Below, in pieces: positions 35,996 through 45,752 of a stretch of DNA of 64,000 bases. Source of the stretch: AWTP1-13 sp963814055. Its GTDB lineage: Bacteria; Pseudomonadota; Alphaproteobacteria; Rhizobiales; Hyphomicrobiaceae. The position numbers and the translations under genes were made by a program. The notes beneath the pieces are model-generated. The model made no database searches, was not told the DNA's origin, and saw only the letters and a program-made list of their open reading frames with translations. The stretch spans positions 62,001-126,000 of the forward strand of contig CAWFBJ010000031.1 of assembly GCA_963814055.1 (NCBI GenBank), given 5' to 3'. The stretch's first letter is position 1; each line of letters opens with the position of its first letter.

Positions 35996-38260
35996 TTACT
36001 TAGCAGCTGTTAGGGCAGCCAGTACCTTCGGCGGGGACATCGGTAGATCGGTCAGGCGCTGCCCTGTGGCGTAGCGGACCGCGTTCGCCACCGCCGCCAG
36101 CGCCGGAACTATGCACACTTCTCCCACACCGCGGATACCATGCGGGTGCTTGTCGTTGGGCACCTCGATCATAACCGGCTCGATCATGGGAAGGTCGCAG
36201 GCGACCGGCATGCGATAGTCGAGGAAACTCGGGTTATCCATGCGGCCGTTGGCGGCGAAGATGCATTCCTCATTAATGGCCCAGCCAATGCCCTGGGCTA
36301 CGCCGCCCTGGATCTGGCCTTCCACGTAGCTCGGATGGATAGCCCGGCCTACGTCCTGGAACGCCGTGTAGCGGATGACCTGCACCCGGCCGGTTTCCGG
36401 ATCGATCTCAACGTCGCAGATGTGCGTTCCGAACCCTCCGGCTGCACCTTCGGTATTGAGCGATGAGCCCGCGCCGATCGGGCCGCCCGTGGCGCTCGCC
36501 TTGGCAGCGAGCTCCGGCAACGTCAGCGGCTCGAACTCGCCGGCATTGGCGCCAGCCGGGCGCGCCGCCCCGTTCTCCCAGACCACGGCCTCGGGATCGA
36601 TCTTCCAGAGTTTTGCCGCGCGCTCGCGCAGGGTCTGGATCACCTTCTCCGTCGCCCTTGTCGCCACCAGGCCGGCGGCGAACGTGACACGGCTGCCTCC
36701 GGTGAGCGCGCTGAAGCCTATGACGCTCGTGTCGCCGATCAGCGCCTGCACCTGCCGGTAGTCGATGCCCAGCATCTCGGCGACGATATTGACCATCGAG
36801 GCGCGAGAGCCACCGACATCGGGATGCCCCGTCACCACTACCACCGTGCCGTCCTCGTTGATGTTGACCTGCGCGCTGGACTCACCGCCCGCGTTGAACC
36901 AAAAGCCGCTGGCAACGCCGCGGCCCTGGTTCGGACCCAGCGGCATCTGGTAGTGCGGATGCTCGAGCGCCGCCTGCAACGTCTCCTCGTAGCCGATCTT
37001 ACGGAACGTCGGGCCATAGGCGGCTTTCGTGCCCTCTTTGGCAGCATTCTTCTGGCGCAGTACGAGCGGGTCCATATTCAGGGCACCGGCCAGCTCGTCG
37101 ATGGTGCACTCCATGGCGAAGGCGCCGATCGGTGCACCAGGCGCGCGATAGGCTGCAACCTTGGGCCGGTTGGTGACGATATCGAAGCCGGTGATCTGCA
37201 CGTTGGCGATGTCGTAGGGCGAGAGGGCGCAACCCACCGCGCCGCGTATGGGCGACCCTGGGAAGGCCCCGGCCTGCAGGCGGTAGGTCGCCTTCACGGC
37301 AGTGATCTTGCCGTCCTTGGTGGCGCCGATCTTGACTGTGCTCGACGATCCCGACGTTGGGCCCGTTGCGCGAAAAACCTCCTCGCGCGTCATCACCATC
37401 TTCACCGGGCGGCCGGACTTGCGCGACAGCACGAGCGCCAGCGGCTCCAGGTAGACAATGGTCTTGCCGCCGAACCCACCGCCGATTTCCGCGGGGACGG
37501 CGCGAACATCGCTGAGCTTCACACCCGTGAGCTGAGCGGTCATGTCCCGGACCATGAAATGACCCTGGCTGCTGCTCCAGATGGTGGTCTGGCCGGTGTT
37601 GGCGACGCTGACGAGGCATGCGTGCGGCTCGATATACCCTTGGTGCACAGGCTTGGTCTTGAAGCTGCGCTCGACTACGACCTCGGCAGCGGCGAAACCC
37701 GCCTCGACATCGCCCAGCGTGTGCTCGAGCTTTCCGGCGATGTTGGATGTCGTCGCGGGCCCGGGCTTGGCGCCGACCTTAGCCATGTCCTCATGCAGGA
37801 TGGGTGCGCCCGGTTCGAGGGCCTCATCGACGTCGATGACCCAGGGCAGGACTTCGTAGTCGACCTCGATCAGCTTGACGGCGGCGGCTGCAATCTTGGC
37901 CGACATCGCCGCAACGGCCGCTACCGGGTGACCGGCGTAGAACGCCCGGTCGCGCGCCATCACGTTGCGGCTATTGTAGCGCAGGTCCTGTATGCCAAGG
38001 ATGGCCGGTTTGTCCCACGGAAAATCCACGAGGTCCTTGCCCGACATAACGGCTTTGACACCCGGCCATGCCAGGGCCTTGTCGAAGTTGATCGATTTGA
38101 TGCGCGCGTGCGGATGCGGGCTGCGCAGCACCTTGCCGTGCAGCATTCCGGGCTGCGAAAAATCGGCGCCGAAGGTTGCGCGGCCCGTGACCTTATCGAC
38201 GCCGTCGGGCCTGATCGTGCGCTTGCCGATCCACTTATTGTCTGAACCGTTTGCGGTCAT
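35996..38260 (-). CDS. Solitary molybdenum hydroxylase large subunit (xanthine dehydrogenase family)
   Basis: 754 residues from ATG 38260 (another ATG at 38278). Full length, unlike the split copy at 17-20 kb. It has GKVLRSPHPHARI, IGGGFGGKTIVYLEPL, the substrate loop AAYRAPGAPIGAFA, and the active-site Glu in RGVGEVCIVPALAAVANAV. The loop is of the nicotinate/isoquinoline/4-hydroxybenzoyl-CoA-reductase-like kind, not CO dehydrogenase. No small iron-sulfur or FAD subunit gene lies beside it, so it must borrow them (perhaps from the 20-kb cluster), act with distant genes, or be an orphan. Oxidative hydroxylation of an aromatic or heterocyclic compound is the likely reaction. Confidence 0.88.
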   Translation of the reverse strand: MTANGSDNKWIGKRTIRPDGVDKVTGRATFGADFSQPGMLHGKVLRSPHPHARIKSINFDKALAWPGVKAVMSGKDLVDFPWDKPAILGIQDLRYNSRNVMARDRAFYAGHPVAAVAAMSAKIAAAAVKLIEVDYEVLPWVIDVDEALEPGAPILHEDMAKVGAKPGPATTSNIAGKLEHTLGDVEAGFAAAEVVVERSFKTKPVHQGYIEPHACLVSVANTGQTTIWSSSQGHFMVRDMTAQLTGVKLSDVRAVPAEIGGGFGGKTIVYLEPLALVLSRKSGRPVKMVMTREEVFRATGPTSGSSSTVKIGATKDGKITAVKATYRLQAGAFPGSPIRGAVGCALSPYDIANVQITGFDIVTNRPKVAAYRAPGAPIGAFAMECTIDELAGALNMDPLVLRQKNAAKEGTKAAYGPTFRKIGYEETLQAALEHPHYQMPLGPNQGRGVASGFWFNAGGESSAQVNINEDGTVVVVTGHPDVGGSRASMVNIVAEMLGIDYRQVQALIGDTSVIGFSALTGGSRVTFAAGLVATRATEKVIQTLRERAAKLWKIDPEAVVWENGAARPAGANAGEFEPLTLPELAAKASATGGPIGAGSSLNTEGAAGGFGTHICDVEIDPETGRVQVIRYTAFQDVGRAIHPSYVEGQIQGGVAQGIGWAINEECIFAANGRMDNPSFLDYRMPVACDLPMIEPVMIEVPNDKHPHGIRGVGEVCIVPALAAVANAVRYATGQRLTDLPMSPPKVLAALTAAK

Positions 38261-38278
38261 GCGTGTTGTTCCACCCAT

Positions 38279-38693
38279 CTTGTCGCTTTGCCGAGGCCAA
38301 CCGCACTGGCCGCACCAGAAGTGCGAGTCCCAACCCTAAGGGAAATTCGTCCGCGCATGGATCGCGCAATCGTAACTCCATCGTAAAGAGAAGCGCTGTT
38401 TGGACAACTGCCTAAGGCGCGGGGCTCGTATGAAGCGCGTTTGCAGCGTTTTCCTCAAGCGTTACCCATGCTAACGTCGAACAGTTGGACTACCGGCTGG
38501 ACATCGCCATCGCGCCGCCCTGAACTTCCGCTCCTGGCACGAAGCTGACATTACCGGAATGCTTCGGAATGTCCGCTTTCAAAGTCAAGGCAGACAATGG
38601 CTGGCGTGCGCGCGCCTCGCTCTTGACCCGGAAAGAGACAGTAGCCGAACTCGTTGGCAACAGGCTGCGGCGTGGAGGTAGCGAATGGCTGCG
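38279..38693. other. Intergenic; repeat only
   Basis: No gene seen. It holds the repeat copy at 38526-38597 and the presumed promoter of the molybdenum hydroxylase gene, without a recognisable consensus. Confidence 0.4.
38526..38597. repeat. Dispersed intergenic repeat, copy 4
   Basis: Reads TTCCGCTCCTGGCACGAAGCTGACATT, then ACCGGAATGCTTCGGAATG, then GTCCGCTTTCAAAGTCAAGGCAGAC; same module order as copies 5 and 6. Confidence 0.65.
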
Positions 38694-39666
38694 CTACTTC
38701 ACCTTGATGTTCAGGTCCTGCACCAGCTGCCCATACTTCCTGAAATCTTCGCGCACTCGGTCCGCAAATGCTTCGGCAGTCCCGCCGATTGGCTCCTGCG
38801 CCGACTGCATCAGGTTCGCCCGGACAGCAGAATCTGCAAGCGCCTTGCCGATTTCGGTGTTGAGGCGCGCGACAATGGCCGGCGACGTTCCCGCTGGGAC
38901 GAACACGCCAAGCCATTGGTCAAGGACGAGCCCCTTGATGCCGGCTTCCTGAAACGTTGGCACATCGGGCAGGCTCTGTGAGCGCGCTGCCGTGGTTTGC
39001 GCCAGCAACCGCAACGCGCCGGCCTGGTAGTGTGGAATAAGCGGTGTCGACCCGAGCGACCCGAGCTTCACATGACCGGCAATGAGGTCGTTGATTGCCG
39101 CACCGCCACCGCGATAGGCCACTTGCTCGAGCTCGATACCCGCGAGTTTTGCAAACCACTGCACGACCATGTGCTGCGGCGAGCCCTGGCCGCTGCCCGT
39201 CGCATAGCGCAGACCCGGCTCCCGTTTCACCAGCACCACGAGTTCGTCCAACGTGTTCACGCCGAGCGACGGATGCACCGCCAGCACCACGGGCTGACGC
39301 GACAGTTGGATCACGGGCGACGAGATCCTTCAGCGGATCGTGAGCAACCTTGTAGACGTGGGGGTTGCTCGCAACCGCGTCCGCAGTGATGAGAATGGAG
39401 TAGCCATCAGGGTCGCTTTTGGCAGCGGCGTCCATGCCGATCACGCCGTTAGCGCCGGCGCGATTCTCAACGTAGAACTGCTGGCCCACCGCGCGCGAGA
39501 GATAGTCTGCAATCAAGCGCGCTGCCACGTCGGTCGAACCGCCTGCCGCGAACGGCACGATAATTCGGACTGGACGGTTTGGCCATTCCTTAGCCACCTG
39601 TGCTTCAACAGATAGCGACGTAGCGGCGAAAACCGCCAGTGCGGCGACGATGCGGAATAACTTCAT
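38694..39666 (-). pseudogene. Tripartite tricarboxylate transporter (Bug/TctC) binding protein, frameshifted
   Basis: ATG 39666 opens a signal peptide (AALAVFAATSLSVEAQ) and the Bug-family N-lobe (WPNRPVRIIVPFAAGGSTDVAARL, VENRAGANG, ADAVASNPHVYK). After LKDLV the frame is lost. The other frame continues correctly with PVIQLSRQPVVLAVHPSL to a stop at 38694. Deleting one base near 39315-39320 restores about 323 residues, normal for the family. Bug proteins bind small organic acids in the periplasm. No TctA/TctB membrane genes are nearby, which is common for this expanded family. Decay or base error. Confidence 0.82.
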
Positions 39667-39716
39667 CGGAGATTCTCCTCCCTGTGCCGACGTGCGCGGG
39701 TTTGCGCCCCAAACCT

Positions 39717-40513
39717 TCAGACCTTCTCCGCGACATTGCGGATGTCGAACAGGCTGTGCGTAAGAACTGGACTCCCGGTCGCGCAGACGAATTCATAAGC
39801 GTCCGAGCAGAACCACACGCTGCCCACTTCCTTGACCACACCGTCCTCGCCAAGAGTCTTGCGGCGCAGAACCAGTACGGGCGCCCGCGGGGAAATCTGC
39901 AACGCCCGGCCGACCACGGCGCCAGCCGCCTCGGCCCGCATCGAGACCTGTGAGGACGCAATCACGAGGCCGACCCGGCGCATCATATCCTCGGTCGACA
40001 TCAGTTTGGCCGTGGCGCGCGACAGAGAGCCCACTTCGGGGCGAGCCAACCCTGCGCCACCGCAACCGGCTTACCTCCGATCAGATACAGTCGATCCAGC
40101 GCCAACGCCGGCTGGCCCGGCCGCAGATCGAGCATCGCGGCCACTTCAGTGGGTGGAACCCGCAATTCGTAACGTAGCAATCGCGTGCTCGCGTTTTCGG
40201 CCTGCGAAAAAAGCGAACCGAGCAGGCCATGCGAACGCCGCATATCGTGCCGCACGGCCGGCACCATCACGAACGTGCCTTTGCCCTGCTTGCGCACTAA
40301 TAACTGCTTGCGAACGAGCTCGGCGACCGCCTGGCGAAGGGTAATGCGACTGACCCGAAATCGTTGGGTGAGGAGGCCTTCGGCGTCCAATCGATCCCCT
40401 GGTTCCAGTCTGCCGGCGCGGATCTCGCTTTCGAGATGGTCCGCCAGTTGCCGATAGAGCGGCTCGGGGCTGGAGCGGTTCAGCACCGCGTGCGCACTGT
40501 TGTTCGCGTTCAT
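39717..40513 (-). pseudogene. GntR/HutC-family regulator with UTRA domain, frameshifted
   Basis: ATG 40513 begins a GntR winged helix (EPLYRQLADHLESEIRAGRLEPGDRL, VSRITLRQAVAELVRKQLLVRKQGKGTFV), followed by a UTRA ligand domain. After AVAQGWLAP the first frame breaks and ends at 40001; the other frame carries EVGSLSRATAKLMSTEDMMRR to the normal end. Adding one C to the four-C run (plus-strand GGGG at 40038-40041) restores about 265 residues. It lies 50 bases upstream of the tctC gene on the same strand and divergent from DUF3604; it probably regulated one or both. Confidence 0.82.
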
Positions 40514-40560
40514 GGCCGATCCGTCTTGCGAGGATGCGTCGACCGGCAGTATAGGTCATC

Positions 40561-40574
40561 ATAAAACGTCTTAT
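40561..40574. promoter_or_regulatory. Possible GntR operator palindrome
   Basis: ATAAAACGTCTTAT matches its reverse complement in 12 of 14 bases. It sits between the divergent GntR start (40513) and the DUF3604 start (40616), where an autoregulatory operator would be expected. Confidence 0.4.
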
Positions 40575-40615
40575 CAAGCGCCGAACCCAACGCGCAGCCA
40601 ACCTGGTGAGCCTGC

Positions 40616-42853
40616 ATGCCCGTCTCGAGCTACCTTCCAGAGCATATGGGCTCGGCCACGCTCGCGCCGCCCGGACCGCTTGTCGCCGGCTCGCACGCCG
40701 AGCTGACCCTCGTCTACACGGCCGGGTTATTCGGCATCGACGATAGCGGCATGCTCAAGATCTCATGGCGGACCACTTCCGATATGGCCAAGCCGCAGTT
40801 CACGGAGCCTTCCGCGCCGAACTACACGACCGTCGAGGCAAGCAACGGCGCCAAACTCGAGTATTGGATCGATCGCCTCAACACCCGGCCCTGGGTCAAT
40901 ACGCTCCTCATTCGCGTCGGGCGCGGCTTCCTGCGTGCAGGCGATACGCTGACCGTTCGCCTCGGAGATCGCCGCAAAGGTTCGCCGGGCCTGCGGCTGC
41001 AGACCAATTGCGAGGAACGGTTCGAGCTCAAGGTCTATGTCGATGCCTTCGCGACCTATGAGTTCACCGAGATCCCGTTCTCGCCCGGTTTCGCTCTAAT
41101 GCCCGGCCCGGCGGCACGCTGGAAGGCGATCCTACCGTCTCTGGCGATCGCGGGAGAGCCGTTCCGCTTGGCGATCGTAGCGGAGGACCTTTGGGGTAAT
41201 CCGACACAAGTCGACCGGCAGCTCCTTCTCGCGCCGTCGCGACCGATCGGGAACCTTCCCACCAATATTATTCCAGCTGCGCAAGATGGCGCCCTCGTCT
41301 TCGAGGATCTCACGGTTGCTGAACCGGGCGACCTCGAGCTGCGTGTCAGCGCCGAGACAGGCGAGGAACTCGCCCGCGCCAATCCGCTTCGCGTTGTGGC
41401 CAGCGCGCCGCTGCGGCTCTATTGGGGCGACCTGCATGGTCAAAGCGGTGAAACCGTCGGCACCAATCCGGCGGAAAGCTATTTCCGCTACGCCCGCGAC
41501 AAGGCATTCGTTGATATCGTCGGGCACCAGGGCAATGACTTCCAGATAACCGACCCGTTCTGGCAGGAGCTCAACCAGCTGACCGCCGCATTCGACGCGC
41601 CGGGGCGGTTCGTTTGCGTGCCGGGCTACGAGTGGTCCGGCAACACCGGTCTGGGCGGTGATCGCAACGTCTTCTACCGCCGGGAGGGCCGCCCGATCCA
41701 TCGCTCTTCGCGCATTCTGGTGGAGCGACAGGATCGGGCCGGCGACTGTTATACGGCCAAAGAGCTGTTCGGCGCTCTTGCGGACGAGGATGCGGTGGTC
41801 ATCGCACATGTCGGTGGACGCTATGCCGATATCCGCGTGGCTCACGATGGGCGCCTCGAACGCGCCGTGGAGGTGCATTCCACCTGGGGAACCTTCGAAT
41901 GGTTGCTGCACGACGCGTTCGCGCAAGGCTATCGCGTCGGTGTCGTCTGTCACAGCGACGACCACAAAGGGCGGCCGGGCGCCACCCGGCCAGGGGCCTC
42001 CACATTCGGGGCGATCGGCGGCCTCACATGTTATCTGATGCCCGAACTGACGCGCGATGCGCTGTTCGAAACGCTGCGACGGCGGCGGCACTACGGAACG
42101 ACCGGCACGCGCCTCTTCATGGATCTGCGTGGCATGTTCGCTGAGCCGGTCGTCGGCTTCTCCGAGGACCCGCAATTGGGCCCCGCACAGCAGCGACCGG
42201 TGCGTGAAGCGATGATGGGCGACATCATTAGGCCGGGCTCCGTACCGATGCAGCTTGCGGTCGAAGTCATCGGCACCGCACCGATCGAGCGTCTCGACAT
42301 CCTATACGGTACGCAATTGGTGCGAACGGTTCGCCCCTATGCAGCCGCCGACCTCGGTCGCCGCGTGCGCGTCCTCTGGCAGGGCGCGGAGTATCGCGGA
42401 CGCGGCCGTGAGACCCATTGGCAAGGCCGGCTCACACTTGCCGGCAATCGCTTAGCGCATTTCGCCCCGGTGAATTTTCTCAACCCGGAGCGGGAGGTGT
42501 GTGAAACCAACTCGGGGTGCGCGCTCGCGTGGAGTTCGGTGACGACGGGCAATCTTGCCGGCATCGACCTTTGGCTCGATGACGCACGCCACGGCGTGCT
42601 GGATCTCCAAACGAATATCGTCTCGGGCCGCGTGGACCTCGCTGCACTTGCCGACGACACCGTCATCTTCAATGGGGGCGGCCTCGACCGCAGACTGAGC
42701 GTCTACCGTCTTCCGGAAACAGATTGGAGCCGCCAAGTCACATGCGACCATGTCGTAGCGCATGCCGGTGCGGCGGATCTCCCGGTCTATGTCCGCGTCA
42801 CCCAGGCCGACGGCCACCAAGCTTGGTCGAGTCCGATCTACCTTATTGCATGA
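40616..42853 (+). CDS. DUF3604 protein (PHP-like)
   Basis: 745 residues, no signal peptide. The segment from about 265 to 520 carries the DUF3604 pattern: LYWGDLHGQSGETVGTNPAE, DIVGHQGNDFQITD, VPGYEWSGNTGLGGDRNVFY, IAHVGGRYADI, and VVCHSDDHKGRPGA. The many His/Asp pairs suggest a PHP-like metal centre. Function experimentally unknown; such proteins occur beside catabolic genes. N- and C-terminal flanks look like beta-rich domains. It is divergent from the frameshifted GntR gene. Confidence 0.85.
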   Translation: MPVSSYLPEHMGSATLAPPGPLVAGSHAELTLVYTAGLFGIDDSGMLKISWRTTSDMAKPQFTEPSAPNYTTVEASNGAKLEYWIDRLNTRPWVNTLLIRVGRGFLRAGDTLTVRLGDRRKGSPGLRLQTNCEERFELKVYVDAFATYEFTEIPFSPGFALMPGPAARWKAILPSLAIAGEPFRLAIVAEDLWGNPTQVDRQLLLAPSRPIGNLPTNIIPAAQDGALVFEDLTVAEPGDLELRVSAETGEELARANPLRVVASAPLRLYWGDLHGQSGETVGTNPAESYFRYARDKAFVDIVGHQGNDFQITDPFWQELNQLTAAFDAPGRFVCVPGYEWSGNTGLGGDRNVFYRREGRPIHRSSRILVERQDRAGDCYTAKELFGALADEDAVVIAHVGGRYADIRVAHDGRLERAVEVHSTWGTFEWLLHDAFAQGYRVGVVCHSDDHKGRPGATRPGASTFGAIGGLTCYLMPELTRDALFETLRRRRHYGTTGTRLFMDLRGMFAEPVVGFSEDPQLGPAQQRPVREAMMGDIIRPGSVPMQLAVEVIGTAPIERLDILYGTQLVRTVRPYAAADLGRRVRVLWQGAEYRGRGRETHWQGRLTLAGNRLAHFAPVNFLNPEREVCETNSGCALAWSSVTTGNLAGIDLWLDDARHGVLDLQTNIVSGRVDLAALADDTVIFNGGGLDRRLSVYRLPETDWSRQVTCDHVVAHAGAADLPVYVRVTQADGHQAWSSPIYLIA

Positions 42854-43021
42854 GCTGAACCGCCAGCTGCGGCAGCCCGTCCCTCCCACTCATGTCCTTT
42901 AGGTCAGGAACCGTGAGGCGTTTGCGCTCCTCGGCCATTTGCGACGATCTCCGGTCGGGTCACCCAAGAGCTTGCGATCCGTTGCCCTCCCGTCGGAGCG
43001 GCACGAAGCGCGGCAGTAGCA

Positions 43022-43858
43022 TCAGGCACGAAACTCCTGCTTGTCGGTGCCGGAATAAAGTGCCTTGACCTGCCTCCCGATAGCGTCTGCGTGAGCCGCA
43101 AGCGCTTTCTCGCTCAGATCGCGCTCGGGGCGAGGCTCGTGATCGAAATAGTTGTGACGATCGACCCCGCGGACGAGAGTTGCGGAGTCGCGCACCTTTA
43201 GCTGCTTCACGTCCGTCGGAATGTAACGGATCGCAAGGCCGATACGCCGATTGTCTGAGCGGTTCGGCTCCGACCCGTGCACGAGCTTCACGTGATGCAG
43301 CGACATCTCACCGGGATTGAGAATGCAGTCCACGGTATTGTCGCTGTCCACCTTGACGGCAATCTCCTGACCGCGGGAAAGAAGATTGTCCTTGTGGAAG
43401 GTATCGACGTGCTCAAGATGATTCTGCGTCTGGGAGCCGGGTAGGAATTTCATGCATCCGCTTTGCAGATTGGCAGGCGACAGCGCGACCCACGCGGTCA
43501 TCACATCGTCCCTACTCAACCCCCAATAGAACGCATCCTGATGCCACGATACGAAACCAGGGCTGTTGGCTTCCTTGATGAAGAAGTTCGTTGTCCAGCA
43601 TAAAAGATTGGGACCCAGCACATCTTCGGCCGCGTCGACGATCTTCGGATGGTGCACAAGCTCGTCAACCCAAGTGAATAGCAGGTGCGCCTTGTGTCGC
43701 CAGTTGCCCTGAAGGGGCGCACCCGTCTCTGCCTCGTGCTTCTCCAGACACGAGCGATAGTGCGTTGACTCCGAGGCCGTTAGGGCCGGTACCGGAAAAT
43801 AGTATCCGTCACGCCGGTAGGCTTCGACGGCCGCGCTAGAAAGCGTCTTTGGCATCAC
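43022..43858 (-). CDS. Phytanoyl-CoA dioxygenase family (PhyH) oxygenase
   Basis: 278 residues with GAGGAGGAG before the ATG. Fe(II)/2-oxoglutarate ligands are visible: WHQDAFYW (H and D) and the distal His in KLVHGSEPNRSDNRR, where the Arg binds 2-oxoglutarate. N-terminal FxxxGYYFP is typical of PhyH proteins. The substrate is unknown; family members hydroxylate lipids, ectoine, or secondary metabolites. Divergent from an FCD-type GntR gene with a candidate operator between them, suggesting repression by that regulator. Confidence 0.88.
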   Translation of the reverse strand: MMPKTLSSAAVEAYRRDGYYFPVPALTASESTHYRSCLEKHEAETGAPLQGNWRHKAHLLFTWVDELVHHPKIVDAAEDVLGPNLLCWTTNFFIKEANSPGFVSWHQDAFYWGLSRDDVMTAWVALSPANLQSGCMKFLPGSQTQNHLEHVDTFHKDNLLSRGQEIAVKVDSDNTVDCILNPGEMSLHHVKLVHGSEPNRSDNRRIGLAIRYIPTDVKQLKVRDSATLVRGVDRHNYFDHEPRPERDLSEKALAAHADAIGRQVKALYSGTDKQEFRA

Positions 43859-43875
43859 GCTCCTCCTCTATCGAA

Positions 43876-43885
43876 TGGTATACTA
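43876..43885. promoter_or_regulatory. Candidate FadR-type GntR operator
   Basis: TGGTATACTA is close to the UxuR/FadR-type half-site pattern TGGT-N2-ACCA (one mismatch). It overlaps the AT-rich probable -10 region of the PhyH gene and lies in the PhyH/GntR divergent interval. Confidence 0.45.
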
Positions 43886-44054
43886 TTAATATATTACAGC
43901 ACTGACAGAGTTCACGATATGGCTCGGACTTGATCCAAGAGCAGCAGACGTTAAGGCAATGGCCCGACACACAAAGCCTCTGAAGCCAGAGCTTCAAATA
44001 CGCCCGCGACCGCGGGCCAGCACTCGCTTGACACAGCGATTTCGTGAAACCTCA

Positions 44055-44719
44055 ATGTCCTCGGTCCGCGCAACGCCAACCGGCCTTTCCGAGCAGGCGC
44101 GCGGGCATCTGGAGGAAATGATCGTATCGCTCGAACTCGCGCCTGGCAGCGTTTGGTCTGAAGCTGAACTAAGCGCGAAGCTCGGTATTGGCAGAACCCC
44201 TGTGCGAGAGGCATTGCAAAGACTCCAGGATGATCACCTGGTGAAGATTCTTCGACGGCACGGAGTTCAGATAACCGAGATCAATGTGGTTGAGCAGCTC
44301 CTGTTGCTCGAATTGCGACGAGACCTCGACCGCTCGATCGCCCGACAGGCGGCACGCCGCAGCACCGGGCTAGAACGGGCGAGCCTGCTCGACATGGCAA
44401 AACGCCTGGCGTCGCGAAAGGCGGATGGCGACGACATTTTGCCGTACCTCCGCGACCACTACAAATTGAAGAACCTCCTCGCCGAATGCGCCCGCAACCC
44501 GTTTCTCGCCCGGGCGGTCATGCCCTGCTATGCCATGTCGAGGCGATTTACTATTTGCATCACCGCCGAGCGCGCGATCTCGCAGTAGCGACACGCCACC
44601 ACGTCGACGTCATACGAGCGGTTGCCAAGGGCGACGAGGAAAAGGCAGCGGCTGCTTCGGACAGATTGATGGACTACGTGGAGGAGTTCACGCGCCAGAG
44701 CATCACCAGCCGCTCTTAA
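44055..44719 (+). pseudogene. GntR-family regulator with FCD domain, frameshifted
   Basis: ATG 44055 begins a FadR-subfamily GntR protein: wHTH (LSEQARGHLEEMIVSLELAPGSVWSEAEL, IGRTPVREALQRLQDDHLV), then FCD helices (LELRRDLDRSIARQAAR). After AMSRRF the frame runs to an early stop at 44588; the correct FCD end, YYLHHRRARDLAVATRHHVDVI, is in another frame to 44719. Restoring one T to the TTT at 44547-44549 gives 221 residues, the normal length. If real, the regulator has lost the last FCD helices that carry a metal-binding His. The ATG at 43959 is an in-frame alternative. Confidence 0.82.
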
Positions 44720-45038
44720 CCCCGTCCGAGAAAGTTGCCGGTCTCGGACACCAGGGCAGGCTCCTCACCCGTAAGTCCAGGCGCCTCTCATGTCTGCTCC
44801 TGGCACAAAGCTGACATTGGCCGGTATGCTGCGGGATGTCTGCTTTCAGGGGCAAAGCTGACGACGCGCTAAGGGCGCAGTGACGTCCGCTTGTGACCCA
44901 ACTCGGACGCTCTCGTCTGTTGTCGGTTCGTCTTCAGCGTCACATTGATCGCCCCGAATCCTCCAGCTACTGTACGATCGTGAAAAAGCTCACTATTGCG
45001 GCACTCAGCTATTTTTTTGCGGGTTCGACCAAAAACAC
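44720..45038. other. Intergenic; repeat only
   Basis: Contains repeat copy 5 and an AT-richer stretch just before the TPR gene; no other gene seen. Confidence 0.4.
44791..44908. repeat. Dispersed intergenic repeat, copy 5
   Basis: TGTCTGCTCCTGGCACAAAG, CTGACATTGGCCGGTATGCTG, the hairpin module TGTCTGCTTTCAGGGGCAAAGC, then TGACGTCCGCTTGTGACCCAA. Most complete single copy in the window. Confidence 0.75.
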
Positions 45039-45752
45039 GTGGAGCACCACATGCGGTGGCATAGGCTAGGCGTTGTTGTTCTCCTTCTTGTTGGAAGCAG
45101 CACGTTTGCCTGGGCTGACCAGAAGGCGGATTGCCAGCGCGACACGGCGCTGCCGGAGCAACGCATCATCGCGTGCTCCGCATTCATTCGGGACAATCCC
45201 AGGGCCGACTGGGCCTATGTGACACGCGGCAGCGCCTACAGAGCGAAGGGCGACCTCGACCGCGCAATCGCCGACTACACCAAAGCCTTCGAACTGAACC
45301 CGTCCGCCCATGGCTACCTGGCTCGTGGCAATGCCTGGAGGGCAAAACGCGAATTCGATCGCGCCATAGCCGACTACAAGAAAGCGCTGGAGCTGTCCCC
45401 AAAGTATTCAGATGCCTATCTTGGCCTCGGCAATATCTACACCGACAAGAAGCAGTACGATGCGGCGCTCGCGGCTTATTCGAAGGCCGTCGAACTCGAT
45501 CCCAAGTATCCTGTTTTCTATTACTCTCGAGGTAGAGCCCACGTGAACCTGGGGAACTTCGAGCGCGCCATTGCCGATTGCACCAAAGCCATCGAACTCG
45601 ATCCGATATACGCTTTGGCCTACACCGGCCGCGCAGAAGCCTACGAAAAGAAGGGAGACCGCGAGCGGGCCATTGCCGATTTCAGGAAGGCACTCGCACT
45701 AGGGGATTCGCTATCGGCTGACGATTTGCGACGGCTTGGGGTGACGCCCTAG
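45039..45752 (+). CDS. Exported TPR-repeat protein
   Basis: 237 residues from GTG 45039, or 233 from ATG 45051 (MRWHRLG). A signal peptide (GVVVLLLVGSSTFAWA) precedes five or six TPR units of 34 residues (VTRGSAYRAKGDLDRAIADYTKAFEL, YYSRGRAHVNLGNFERAIADCTKAIEL). Related to the TPR half of the TPR-transpeptidase at 9043. A probable periplasmic interaction scaffold; no partner is identified. Confidence 0.82.
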   Translation: MEHHMRWHRLGVVVLLLVGSSTFAWADQKADCQRDTALPEQRIIACSAFIRDNPRADWAYVTRGSAYRAKGDLDRAIADYTKAFELNPSAHGYLARGNAWRAKREFDRAIADYKKALELSPKYSDAYLGLGNIYTDKKQYDAALAAYSKAVELDPKYPVFYYSRGRAHVNLGNFERAIADCTKAIELDPIYALAYTGRAEAYEKKGDRERAIADFRKALALGDSLSADDLRRLGVTP

